From positions 1 through 48,722 of the forward strand of contig CAAGIR010000218.1 of NCBI GenBank assembly GCA_900769975.1: a stretch of 48,722 nt of DNA, written 5' to 3'. This DNA comes from Spirochaetia bacterium (lineage in GTDB: Bacteria > Spirochaetota > Spirochaetia > Treponematales > Treponemataceae). Under the pieces are notes generated by a model. The model was not told the origin of the DNA, searched no databases, and saw only the letters and a program-made list of their open reading frames with translations. The stretch's first letter is position 1. Each line of letters opens with the position of its first letter. Positions 32,740 to 41,098 of the stretch are shown here, piece by piece. The position numbers and the translations under genes were made by a program.

Positions 32740-33972
32740 ACACGGAAATCAATTTTCATGTAAAACAGAACAAAGTTTAGAGGGATTCATAAGGCATTGA
32801 AACATTATTCCGTTCAAGGCAGATTTTGATGATGTTGCAGCTTTGTGAATTCTTACTATGTTGAGAGCAAACTTTCGGAGCATATTCATATTCTGCTTGG
32901 CATTCCTGCTCTGGATTCTGCAGCTGTCTTCCCTGAAATGCACATCAAGCAGCCAGTGCATTGTTTCGACAGACCATTCTTTTCTTGCATGATGAATAAG
33001 TTCTTCCGCCGTAAGCTTTCTGCTTGAAATATAAAAATGCCATTCCTCACTCGTTCCGTTCTTGCTTTCAAAATGAGTTTGAATCGCTCCTATGCATTTT
33101 AGTCCGGGCCATTCCCTGCCTCCAGGCTGCCAGCTGACGTCATCAGTTGTATAAGCCGTCCGGATTTCCGTCCTTCCATGTCCGCAATCTTTTGAAGTGA
33201 ATGTATCCATTTTGGAACGAAGTTTTTCATCCGTAACATAATCTTTTATGTCTTCCTTCAGACTCAGTTGATTGTCTTTTGCAGACAGAAGATAGTCGGC
33301 ATGCCCATCTAATACAGCCTGTGCCGTATCAATCTGACAGTTAAGGGCGTCTGCTACAACAATGCATCCTGAAATTTCAAGCGATTTTATCAGTTTCTGG
33401 ACTGCCGGTATCTCGTTTGACTTGCCGTCAACAGCTTCCTGTGCAAGCGTAAGACCGAGTTCCCCAATCTGTGCGCTTACGATGTGAAGCGGGCTGTCAT
33501 ATTTACCCATTTTTTCTGTTGAGCGGACTTCTTTTCCGTCTATCGCAACAGTTAACTGCGTTTTCTTTTTCGATTTCTTTTCTTCTGCCTCAATCTTTTC
33601 GGCAAGTCCCGGTACTATCCTCTTTACCCAGTTTTTCATACAGAGATTTAGAGATTCTGGTGTTACCAAAGCTATCAGGCTCAGAAGCCACCAGTAGCAC
33701 GGAATCCTTTTGATTCCAAATTCTTTCTCAAGAAATGACCGGACATGTTCCGTTATTGCCCATTCATGAATCTGCTTAAAATTCTGCAAGCCGCACAGAC
33801 TGCCAAGAATGATAATTACCACTGCATCCTTTACGGAACAAAAATATCCGTCATAAACCTCTTTGGTTTCCAAGTCGTCTAATGATTCTGCTAATTCTTC
33901 CCAACCCATGTTTTAATGTTAACATAGATTTGAAATTTTAAACAGCCCTTTTTTGAAAATTGATTTCCGTGT
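32740..33972 (-). mobile_element. ISAs1-family insertion sequence
   Basis: The 1233-bp element is bounded by perfect 19-bp inverted repeats: ACACGGAAATCAATTTTCA at 32740-32758 and its complement at 33954-33972. It contains one intact transposase gene. The flanking bases show no clear 8-10-bp target duplication, so the ends may have recombined or the duplication has decayed. Its right end is four bases from the stop codon of the HD-hydrolase gene. Confidence 0.9.
32749..33909 (-). CDS. ISAs1 family transposase
   Basis: The 386-residue DDE transposase has AIDGKEVRS (first Asp), VVADALNCQ (second Asp) and the conserved WSVETMHWLLDVHFREDSCR (catalytic Glu region), all typical of ISAs1. The N-terminal part includes VVIIILGSLCGLQNFKQIHEWA. 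The frame is intact. Its TGA lies inside the left inverted repeat. The element is likely recent or still active. Confidence 0.94.
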   Translation of the reverse strand: MGWEELAESLDDLETKEVYDGYFCSVKDAVVIIILGSLCGLQNFKQIHEWAITEHVRSFLEKEFGIKRIPCYWWLLSLIALVTPESLNLCMKNWVKRIVPGLAEKIEAEEKKSKKKTQLTVAIDGKEVRSTEKMGKYDSPLHIVSAQIGELGLTLAQEAVDGKSNEIPAVQKLIKSLEISGCIVVADALNCQIDTAQAVLDGHADYLLSAKDNQLSLKEDIKDYVTDEKLRSKMDTFTSKDCGHGRTEIRTAYTTDDVSWQPGGREWPGLKCIGAIQTHFESKNGTSEEWHFYISSRKLTAEELIHHARKEWSVETMHWLLDVHFREDSCRIQSRNAKQNMNMLRKFALNIVRIHKAATSSKSALNGIMFQCLMNPSKLCSVLHEN

Positions 33973-33975
33973 GAT

Positions 33976-34623
33976 TTATTTGTTGCTGTCAGCACTCGAA
34001 GTTTCCTTGTGCCTGTTATCAAAATATCCGCCATCCTCAAGATAACGTCTGCGGGTCATAATCAGATTAATCAATTCCTGATACATATTAAAATCAATCT
34101 CAAGCGACATCGGCAAAAGGAAAAATTCCGTTTCATCACAATATCTTTCTATAAATGCAGGATCAGTAACATAACCAAGCGAAATCATATTTGAAATTCT
34201 GTCTGCACATTTTAAAATTTTTGCTTTCTGGGTACCAGTATCAAGAATTCTATGTAAAAAGGCACGTTTATCTTCCCCTTCTCGTCTTGTAACTTCCAGA
34301 ACAAGTTCTAAAACTTTCTGCCCTTCTTCATCAGCATTAATTATTAAATTTTTGTCAAAATCAGGAATATCTTCAACAGTATCATGAACGATAGAAGCTT
34401 TTAACAGTACAGAATCGATGTAACCGTAATCTATAAGAATTGCAAGGGTATCCATCTGATGACGGAACATATTTCCACCAGCATGGCGTGCTTTTCCTAT
34501 AAGACCAGTTGCAAGCTGCATATACGGTGCAAGACGCATATCGCTGAGCTTTTGCATTTTCTGCATATCCATCTTTTGAGAACGTTCAACATTCATTACA
34601 TATTTTCGTTTAGTCATAGCCAT
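33976..34623 (-). CDS. HD-domain hydrolase (RelA/SpoT-HD or Mesh1-like)
   Basis: The product carries the metal-binding HD pattern: RHQMDTLAIL, LKASIVHDTVEDI, and a later Asp in ILKCADRISNMI. This matches the HD_4 hydrolase domain of SpoT/Mesh1 proteins that degrade (p)ppGpp; no synthetase or regulatory domain is present. Alarmone or nucleotide hydrolysis is inferred. I choose ATG 34623 (MAMTKRK); an earlier ATG would place the -10 box TATACT (34635-34640) inside the gene. No ribosome site is seen. ISAs1 ends four bases from its stop. Confidence 0.75.
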   Translation of the reverse strand: MAMTKRKYVMNVERSQKMDMQKMQKLSDMRLAPYMQLATGLIGKARHAGGNMFRHQMDTLAILIDYGYIDSVLLKASIVHDTVEDIPDFDKNLIINADEEGQKVLELVLEVTRREGEDKRAFLHRILDTGTQKAKILKCADRISNMISLGYVTDPAFIERYCDETEFFLLPMSLEIDFNMYQELINLIMTRRRYLEDGGYFDNRHKETSSADSNK

Positions 34624-34634
34624 TTGTAACGCAA

Positions 34635-34640
34635 AGTATA
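34635..34640 (-). promoter_or_regulatory. -10 hexamer close to the HD-hydrolase start
   Basis: TATACT on the minus strand ends 11 bases before ATG 34623 and no Shine-Dalgarno sequence intervenes. Confidence 0.35.
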
Positions 34641-34728
34641 TCATAAAACTTTTTTTTATCATATATATTTAGAATTTTTTTTTATATTTTCTAAGATTTT
34701 TTTGAAATGCGGTAAAATTACAAATCTT

Positions 34729-35685
34729 TTACAGGATACCCAAAATTATTCCAAAAATGATTATCGCAGCACAGAACAATTTGTAAGTTATGTTTTTTTC
34801 TTTAAAAATCAGTTTTCCACCTATTATCGTGACTAAACATGCACTTTGTTTTATGAGCGTCATTACAGTAACTTTGCTTTGCGGATTTCCGTTTGCAATA
34901 AACAATGCCTTATCTCCTATTACAAACATAACGGCAAGAAGCAGCACCCATTTATTTTTTATTACAGATAAAGAAATTTTTTCTCTTTTAATTATTATAT
35001 AAACAGAATAATACAGGACGATAAACAACATATACCAGAACTGAAGCTGTGAACTGGTAATGTTTTTCATAAGGATTTTATCCATAAAACCTGAAAGTGA
35101 ATTCATAATGCAGGAAATAAATGCAAGAATTACAAAAACCGCACCTGTTTTTTGCTGATTGTCAGCAGAAATAAAACTTAACTGTAAAATTTCACCATTA
35201 TTTTGTCCGCCTGCATCATTTTTTATTTCATTTTCCTCTGATATTTGAAGTCTGTTTGTTTTACGGTTTTGAATAACTTTTAACGGATTAAATTTTAATA
35301 GCAGCAAGCCTGAACACACAAAAACAAGACCAAAAATCTGTACAATCCCCATCTCTTCATGTAAAAATAACACACCCAATAAAGTGGCAAATAAAACACG
35401 AGAAAGTGAAAGTATACCAAAAAGACTTACGGGAAGTTTTTTTAAAGAATTAAAACTGCAAATCCAGGCTATAAACATGCAAAAAGATTTAACGGCAATT
35501 AAGAAATAATATTTTAATTCCAGTCCTCCTGCATTTTTTGCCTGCGGAATAACCATTATAAACGACAAAACTATATAGGCCACAAGAACTTCCATTACAG
35601 AATTAATTTCCATAGCTTTCTTTTTTGCTATTTCTCTTGCACCTTTTAACAATCCGTATAATAAAACAAGTAAAATCCAATTCAT
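34729..35685 (-). CDS. EamA/DMT family membrane transporter
   Basis: The 318-residue protein is very hydrophobic and has about ten helices in two five-helix halves, with the typical end-of-half motif SLSRVLFATLLGVLFLHEEMGIVQIFGLVFVCSGLLLL. A charged Asn/Lys-rich linker lies between the halves (about residues 140-175). This is the pattern of EamA drug/metabolite exporters. ATG 35685 is preferred over a TTG five codons upstream. Substrate unknown. Confidence 0.85.
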   Translation of the reverse strand: MNWILLVLLYGLLKGAREIAKKKAMEINSVMEVLVAYIVLSFIMVIPQAKNAGGLELKYYFLIAVKSFCMFIAWICSFNSLKKLPVSLFGILSLSRVLFATLLGVLFLHEEMGIVQIFGLVFVCSGLLLLKFNPLKVIQNRKTNRLQISEENEIKNDAGGQNNGEILQLSFISADNQQKTGAVFVILAFISCIMNSLSGFMDKILMKNITSSQLQFWYMLFIVLYYSVYIIIKREKISLSVIKNKWVLLLAVMFVIGDKALFIANGNPQSKVTVMTLIKQSACLVTIIGGKLIFKEKNITYKLFCAAIIIFGIILGIL

Positions 35686-35733
35686 AAAAAAATTTCTCAA
35701 TGTCTGGAAAAATGACTTTCTGGAAAAATAACA

Positions 35734-35779
35734 GCGAATTACACTCCTAGAAAACTTTATTTCTGTGTGCGTAATTCGC
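35734..35779 (-). terminator. Rho-independent terminator of valS
   Basis: GCGAATTAC (35734-35742) and GTAATTCGC (35771-35779) form a 9-bp stem followed on the minus strand by TGTTATTTTT. It lies about 28 bp after the valS stop. Confidence 0.75.
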
Positions 35780-35806
35780 TTGATTTTTCGTTTTTTTGGA
35801 AATTAC

Positions 35807-38527
35807 TTATTTAAGTTCATTTAAATAACTTTCAAGCGTTGAAATTTTCCTCAAACTTTCAGCAAGACGGTCTTTTTCAGCCTGAACAAGTTCTGCAGGG
35901 GCATGTTTTGCAAAATTTCCGTTGAGTTTATTTTCACTCATTTTTGCATATCCCTGTTCTTTTTCAATTGCCTTCTGGAAACGAGACATTAACTGTTCTT
36001 TATTGATATTTTCATCCACAAGAACAAACGCTTCAAAATCTTTTCCTACAGTACCAATTGAACTGGCTGGTTTTGAATCAACAAAATCAACTTTTGCAAC
36101 GCCACCTAGAAGCTGAATCATTTCAACTTTTTCTGTAGCAACTTCTGCCGCACTGTTTTTTTCAATCTTAACTGCAATATTGATTTTTACAGCAGGGTCA
36201 ATTCCACAGTCCACCTTTGCAGCACGAACTTTTCCAATCAAATCTTTGAGAACATCAAAACGTGCATCAACTTGTGCATTATTTCGTGCTTCTGCAACCT
36301 CAGGATAAGGTGCATTAATAAGCATTCCTGTATATTCGCTGGAACAAGTTATTTTTTGAATTCCAACTTTTTTCCTGTTAGCCGCAATTTCTGTAAGAGG
36401 AAGTTTTTGATAAATTTCTTCTGTAACAAATGGCAGATATGGGTGAAGAAGACGCAGGTTTTCTTCCAGAATGTTCATTAAAACAGAAGCCTGACGATCC
36501 TTTTCTTTATCATCACCATTTTTAAAATTAATTTTTGTAGCTTCAACATACCAGTCACAAAATTCATTCCAAAAATATTCCATAATGGCACTGGCAGCAT
36601 CATTGTAACGGTAAGTTTCCAACGCTTCACGTGCAGTTTTTGTAGCAAAATTTAGGCGGCCGTAAATCCATTTGTCCAGTTCTGTCAAATCTTCATCTGT
36701 AACAGGAACAAGAGTTCGTCCTTCCAGATTTCCTAAAAGATAACGAGATGCATTCCATACTTTATTACAGAAACGGCTTCCAAGTTTAAATGAATCTTTA
36801 TCAATAAGAATATCCTGACCTTGCGCACACATAAATCCGAGTGTAAACTTCAGTGCATCAGCACCGTACATGTCAATAATCTCAAGAGGATCCATTCCGT
36901 TTCCAAGAGATTTAGACATCTTGCGTCCCTGCTTATCGCGAACAAGTCCATGAATATAAATATCATGGAAAGGAGCTTTGCCAGTGAACTCAAGCCCAGC
37001 CATTATCATACGGCTTACCCAGAAGAAAATAATGTCATAAGCTGTAACGAGAGCAGTTGTCGGGTAAAACTTTTTTAAATCTGGAGTTTCCTGCGGCCAT
37101 CCCAAAGTTGAAAAAGGCCATAACCAGGAACTAAACCATGTATCCAGAACATCAGGATCTTGGGTAAGATTTTTTGAACCGCACTTAGGACAACAATCTG
37201 GGTCTTCCCTGCTTACAATTGTTTCTCCACATTCACAATACCAGGCAGGAATGCGGTGTCCCCACCAAATTTGACGGCTTACACACCAATCACGAATACC
37301 TGTGAGCCAATGTTCATAAGTATTTTCCCATTTTTTAGGATAGAAAACGATTTCGCCATTTTTCCATGCTGCAAGAGCTTTATCTGCCATAGGTTTCATT
37401 TTTACAAACCATTGTGCAGAAAGATAAGGTTCCACAACTGTTTTACAACGATAACATTTACCTACAGAATGAGTCATTTTTTCTTCACATTTAAAAAGTC
37501 CTGCTTCTGTTAAATCTTCAATAACCAAATTACGTGCTTTCGCACAGGTAAGGCCTCGATATTTTTCAGGAACATTCTCGTTTAGCGTACCATCAGGATT
37601 TAAAAGATTAATTACTTCAAGATTGTGACGCTTTCCTACTTCCCAGTCATTAGGATCATGAGCTGGTGTGATTTTTACCATACCAGTTCCAAATTCCATA
37701 TCAACATATTCATCAGCAATAATTGGAATTTCCTTGCCAGTTAAAGGAAGTTTAAGTTTTTTTCCTACTATAGATTTATAACGCTCATCATTTGGATTAA
37801 CTGCAACTGCTGTATCCCCGAAAAAAGTTTCTGGACGAGTTGTCGCAACTTCAATTTTTCCGCTTCCATCTGCATATTCATAATAAAGATGATACATTGC
37901 ACCCTGAGTATCTTCATGGTCAACTTCATCATCGGCCAAAGCAGTACCGCAGCGAGGACACCAGTTTACAAGTCTATTACCTTTATACATCAATCCTCGT
38001 TCATAAAGAGTTACAAACACATCACGTACCGCTTTAGACAAACCTTCATCATAAGTAAAACGTTCTCTTTCCCAATCTGTAGAATTACCCAGTTTACGCT
38101 GCTGCTTTACAATTATATTATGATGATCTTCCTTTACTTTCCATGTTCTTTCCAAAAATTTTTCACGTCCTAAATCATTACGAGAAAGACCTTCTTTTTT
38201 TAATTGACGTTCTACAACATTTTGAGTTGCAATACCAGCATGATCTGTTCCAGTTACCCAGAGAGTATTATCACCTTTCATTCTATGATAGCGAACAACA
38301 ATATCCTGCAAAGTATTATTCAAACCATGTCCCATATGAAGGACACCCGTAACGTTTGGAGGAGGAATGACGACTGTATACGAACCGCTGCATTTTTCAC
38401 ATTGACAGTGAACAGGTGAAGATTCATCAGAAGCAGGCTTAAAATAACCTTTGCTTTCCCATTCGTTGTAAATACGATCTTCAAATGATTTCGGGTCGTA
38501 AGCTTTTTCCAATTCAATTGCTTTCAT
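35807..38527 (-). CDS. valS: valyl-tRNA synthetase
   Basis: ValS charges tRNA-Val and edits mischarged Thr. The class I motifs are PPPNVTGVLHMGHG (HIGH at residues 64-67) and KMSKSLGNGMDP (about residue 535). An unusual Cys-rich insert, HCQCEKCSGS, precedes HIGH, and further Cys pairs (WCPRCG, CYRCK, CECG…CCPKCG) suggest zinc-binding ribbons. A C-terminal coiled-coil arm is present. The 906-residue length fits. ATG 38527 has no strong ribosome site. Confidence 0.97.
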   Translation of the reverse strand: MKAIELEKAYDPKSFEDRIYNEWESKGYFKPASDESSPVHCQCEKCSGSYTVVIPPPNVTGVLHMGHGLNNTLQDIVVRYHRMKGDNTLWVTGTDHAGIATQNVVERQLKKEGLSRNDLGREKFLERTWKVKEDHHNIIVKQQRKLGNSTDWERERFTYDEGLSKAVRDVFVTLYERGLMYKGNRLVNWCPRCGTALADDEVDHEDTQGAMYHLYYEYADGSGKIEVATTRPETFFGDTAVAVNPNDERYKSIVGKKLKLPLTGKEIPIIADEYVDMEFGTGMVKITPAHDPNDWEVGKRHNLEVINLLNPDGTLNENVPEKYRGLTCAKARNLVIEDLTEAGLFKCEEKMTHSVGKCYRCKTVVEPYLSAQWFVKMKPMADKALAAWKNGEIVFYPKKWENTYEHWLTGIRDWCVSRQIWWGHRIPAWYCECGETIVSREDPDCCPKCGSKNLTQDPDVLDTWFSSWLWPFSTLGWPQETPDLKKFYPTTALVTAYDIIFFWVSRMIMAGLEFTGKAPFHDIYIHGLVRDKQGRKMSKSLGNGMDPLEIIDMYGADALKFTLGFMCAQGQDILIDKDSFKLGSRFCNKVWNASRYLLGNLEGRTLVPVTDEDLTELDKWIYGRLNFATKTAREALETYRYNDAASAIMEYFWNEFCDWYVEATKINFKNGDDKEKDRQASVLMNILEENLRLLHPYLPFVTEEIYQKLPLTEIAANRKKVGIQKITCSSEYTGMLINAPYPEVAEARNNAQVDARFDVLKDLIGKVRAAKVDCGIDPAVKINIAVKIEKNSAAEVATEKVEMIQLLGGVAKVDFVDSKPASSIGTVGKDFEAFVLVDENINKEQLMSRFQKAIEKEQGYAKMSENKLNGNFAKHAPAELVQAEKDRLAESLRKISTLESYLNELK

Positions 38528-38717
38528 CTACAATTTTCAGATAGAGCCGCAAAAAAGTTATTAATCTTCAGCACAATTTTGGTGCATTTTCTAACTTTTT
38601 AAAGCCCTGTCTTTCCTCCTTAAAATTTTTGAATAAAATTATACTGTATTTTTTTTGACATTACAAGGTTGATTGTTGCTTGTTGTGTTGATTGTTGTGT
38701 TGTGTTTATTTTACTAT
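38528..38717. other. valS-ribF spacer
   Basis: No gene is seen. The stretch is AT-rich with short TTGTTG runs and leads into island D. Confidence 0.4.
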
Positions 38718-38835
38718 TTCGGGCGGCTTTTGCTACGCAAAAACAGGCTTTTCAGGGTTCCGCTATCGCTCCATTCGACGCAGACAAGCTGCTTACGAAC
38801 TGGCTTCGCCAGCCCTTACAATCCTTGCCGCAAGT
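38718..38835 (-). repeat. GC-rich island D (TTTTGCTACGCAAAA type)
   Basis: The island directly abuts the ribF stop codon. It contains the hairpins TTTTGC-TAC-GCAAAA (38728-38742) and CTGGC-TTC-GCCAG (near 38800). The first hairpin recurs as its complement in the insert after the GGGtGRT gene. A ~65-residue plus-strand ORF across it looks like an accidental product of the repeat. Confidence 0.7.
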
Positions 38836-39696
38836 TTAAAAGTTTGCACATTCCACACATCTTTGCAAAATAATTTTATCTTGAGTAATCTGCAGTTTAC
38901 ATTCATCTTTTTGCTGAGCATTGCACAAATATTTTCCAGCAGGAGGCAAAACCTGAAAGATTTTTTTTATTTCTATTTCAGGTTGCTTTTTATTATCATA
39001 CAACTGCTGCAAATCTTTCTGAAAATTTTCAAAATCGAGCGAATATTTTCTATTTAATAGCAATTCGACTGTATTAAAATATCCTTTTTGAATTAATTTT
39101 CTAATCATAGATGAACTTACACGATGTATTTCATTATTATGTAAAATGTTTTCAAATTCGTTGTCATTTTGTGTATAAATTTTTCCGTTATCTGAATCAT
39201 AATAAACAGGATTTACAAATAAAGACTGAATGTTGTTTTTTCCACAAAAATATTTTAAAGCCTGAATGTCCATCGCTCCTTTATATCCGCATTTAAAATC
39301 GACACCTTCTGCCACTATTTTCAAATTACAGACATTCAGCAAAATCGTAAAAAAATCTGAACCAAGCATGGACGCAAAAGATTCATCAAAATCTACAAGA
39401 ATAATAAAATCGATGCCCAAACTTTCCAATAATTTTTTTCTTTGCGACAAAGTTGAAATATCGCCTTTATAATCATCATTATGTTTTATAGAAGGAAGCG
39501 GCCGTGTAAAAGTTACTGCACCACACTGATAATTCTTTTTTCTACATGAAGAAACAAGGCAATCAAGCAAAAACCTGTGTCCGCAGTGAAGTCCGTCAAA
39601 ACTTCCCACAGAAATGCCGCAGCCGTTTTTAAAATAATCATAATCAGAACCGTCATTCAGAATTGTTAAAATATCATTCCATGTAAAAATTTTCAT
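38836..39696 (-). CDS. ribF: RibF-like FAD synthetase lacking the flavokinase domain
   Basis: The N-terminal FMN adenylyltransferase domain is clear: ISVGSFDGLHCGHR (nucleotidyltransferase HxGH-like motif), VAEGVDFKCGYKGAMD and the RVSSSMIRKLIQKG segment. Bifunctional RibF normally continues with a riboflavin kinase domain carrying GFPTAN; here only about 90 other residues follow, ending in a small PPAGKYLC module. FMN to FAD conversion is predicted, with the kinase elsewhere or lost. ATG 39696 is chosen over a longer form. A TATAAT (39703-39708, minus strand) ends six bases before it, suggesting a leaderless mRNA. Confidence 0.85.
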   Translation of the reverse strand: MKIFTWNDILTILNDGSDYDYFKNGCGISVGSFDGLHCGHRFLLDCLVSSCRKKNYQCGAVTFTRPLPSIKHNDDYKGDISTLSQRKKLLESLGIDFIILVDFDESFASMLGSDFFTILLNVCNLKIVAEGVDFKCGYKGAMDIQALKYFCGKNNIQSLFVNPVYYDSDNGKIYTQNDNEFENILHNNEIHRVSSSMIRKLIQKGYFNTVELLLNRKYSLDFENFQKDLQQLYDNKKQPEIEIKKIFQVLPPAGKYLCNAQQKDECKLQITQDKIILQRCVECANF

Positions 39697-39702
39697 ATAA
39701 TC

Positions 39703-39708
39703 ATTATA
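39703..39708 (-). promoter_or_regulatory. -10 hexamer at the ribF start
   Basis: TATAAT on the minus strand lies six bases from the ATG, so the start point would fall on or near the start codon. Confidence 0.5.
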
Positions 39709-39857
39709 AACTATTTTCACATAAATAAAAAGAAAAAGCATAAAATCATAATCCTAAAAAATTCATCATAAATTACAACATTTCGCTTTTTTTTTAATGA
39801 CTAACATATACAAAACCGTCTGAAAATTAGCCATAAATTAGCCTGTAAATGAGTACT

Positions 39858-39882
39858 TTACTCTATTTTAAAATAAGAGTAA
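39858..39882. promoter_or_regulatory. 25-bp near-perfect palindrome upstream of ilvE
   Basis: TTACTCT…AGAGTAA with a central ATTTTAAAAT forms a near-perfect palindrome, 48 bp before the ilvE ATG. It is a plausible operator; TATAAA follows at once and could be a -10 box. Confidence 0.45.
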
Positions 39883-39930
39883 TATAAATGTGCACAAAAT
39901 TGTGTTATATATTTTTTTTCGAGGATAAAT

Positions 39931-40953
39931 ATGGGAAAAAAGAATCTTGACTGGGGTAATCTGCCATTCGGTTACATCAAAACATCTAAAAGTTTTGTAG
40001 CAAACTGGAAAAACGGTGAATGGGATGAAGGAAAATTAACTTCTAATCATAATATTAAAATTAATGAATGTGCAGGCGTGCTTCAATATGCACAGACTGT
40101 TTTTGAAGGATTAAAAGCTTACACTACAGAACATGGTGATATTGTTACTTTCCGTCCTGACTTAAATGCTGAACGTATGGAAAATTCATGCCGCCGCCTG
40201 GAAATGCCTGTTTTTCCAAAAGATAAATTTATCGAAGCAGTATTAAAAACTATTGAAGCAAACAAAGATTGGGTTCCGCCTTTTGGTTCTGGTGCAACTT
40301 TGTACATTCGTCCATTTATGTTTGGTTCTTCTTCTGTAATCGGTGTAAAACCAGCAGATGAATATCAGTTCAGAATTCTTGTAACTCCTGTAGGTCCTTA
40401 TTTTAAAGGCGGAGTAAAACCTATTAAAGTTCGTATTTCAGATTTAGACAGGGCTGCACCTCATGGTACTGGTGATATAAAAGCAGGATTGAACTATGCA
40501 ATGAGTCTTCATAATATTGTTGACGCTCACAACGAAGGTTATGCTGAAAACATTTATCTTGATCCAGCAAGTCATACTTATATAGAAGAAACTGGCGGTG
40601 CAAACATTTTATTTATCACAAAAGACGGAAAACTTGTTACTCCTAAATCAGATTCAATTTTGCCTTCTATTACAAGACGTTCTTTACTTGTTGTTGCAAA
40701 AGATTATCTTAAAATGGAAGTTGAAGAAAGAAAAATTTCAAAAGATGAACTTTCTGATTTTGTTGAATGTGGTCTTTGCGGAACTGCAGCAGTAATTTCT
40801 CCTATTGGTGAAATTGACGATCATGGAAAATCTATAGTATTCAATGAAGGAAAACAGGAAATGGGTCCTAAATTAAAAGAAATTTATGAAACATTGACTG
40901 GAATTCAGATGGGCAAAATTGAAGCACCAGAAGGCTGGATTTATACTATATAA
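39931..40953 (+). CDS. ilvE: branched-chain amino-acid aminotransferase
   Basis: IlvE transfers the amino group between glutamate and branched-chain 2-oxo acids. This 340-residue protein is of the longer BCAT type, with FEGLKAYTTEHGDIVTFRPDLNAERM, the PLP-lysine region GTGDIKAGLNYAMSL (about residue 188) and YIEETGGANILF. ATG 39931 follows GAGG with six bases between. It is followed by a strong terminator and appears monocistronic. Confidence 0.95.
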   Translation: MGKKNLDWGNLPFGYIKTSKSFVANWKNGEWDEGKLTSNHNIKINECAGVLQYAQTVFEGLKAYTTEHGDIVTFRPDLNAERMENSCRRLEMPVFPKDKFIEAVLKTIEANKDWVPPFGSGATLYIRPFMFGSSSVIGVKPADEYQFRILVTPVGPYFKGGVKPIKVRISDLDRAAPHGTGDIKAGLNYAMSLHNIVDAHNEGYAENIYLDPASHTYIEETGGANILFITKDGKLVTPKSDSILPSITRRSLLVVAKDYLKMEVEERKISKDELSDFVECGLCGTAAVISPIGEIDDHGKSIVFNEGKQEMGPKLKEIYETLTGIQMGKIEAPEGWIYTI

Positions 40954-41023
40954 TAAAATTTCTATAATATAATTTCTGACTTTCTATAAACTTTTTATAA
41001 AATAAAAGAAAGTAGATTTAAAA

Positions 41024-41088
41024 AAAAGGGCTGCCTTATAAATTAAGTTCATTATGTCGTTTGAACTTTTTATACAGCAGCCCTTTTT
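41024..41088. terminator. bidirectional terminator between ilvE and the SPOR gene
   Basis: GGGCTGC (41028-41034) and GCAGCCC (41077-41083) are flanked by A and T runs, with a second inner pair AAGTTCA/TGAACTT. It serves the convergent ends of ilvE (plus) and the SPOR gene (minus). Confidence 0.88.
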
Positions 41089-41098
41089 TATTACATTT

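Noticed and set aside
38673..39057. Two plus-strand ORFs over island D
   Set aside because: They translate a GC-rich island and then antisense ribF; there is no ribosome site and the reading looks accidental.
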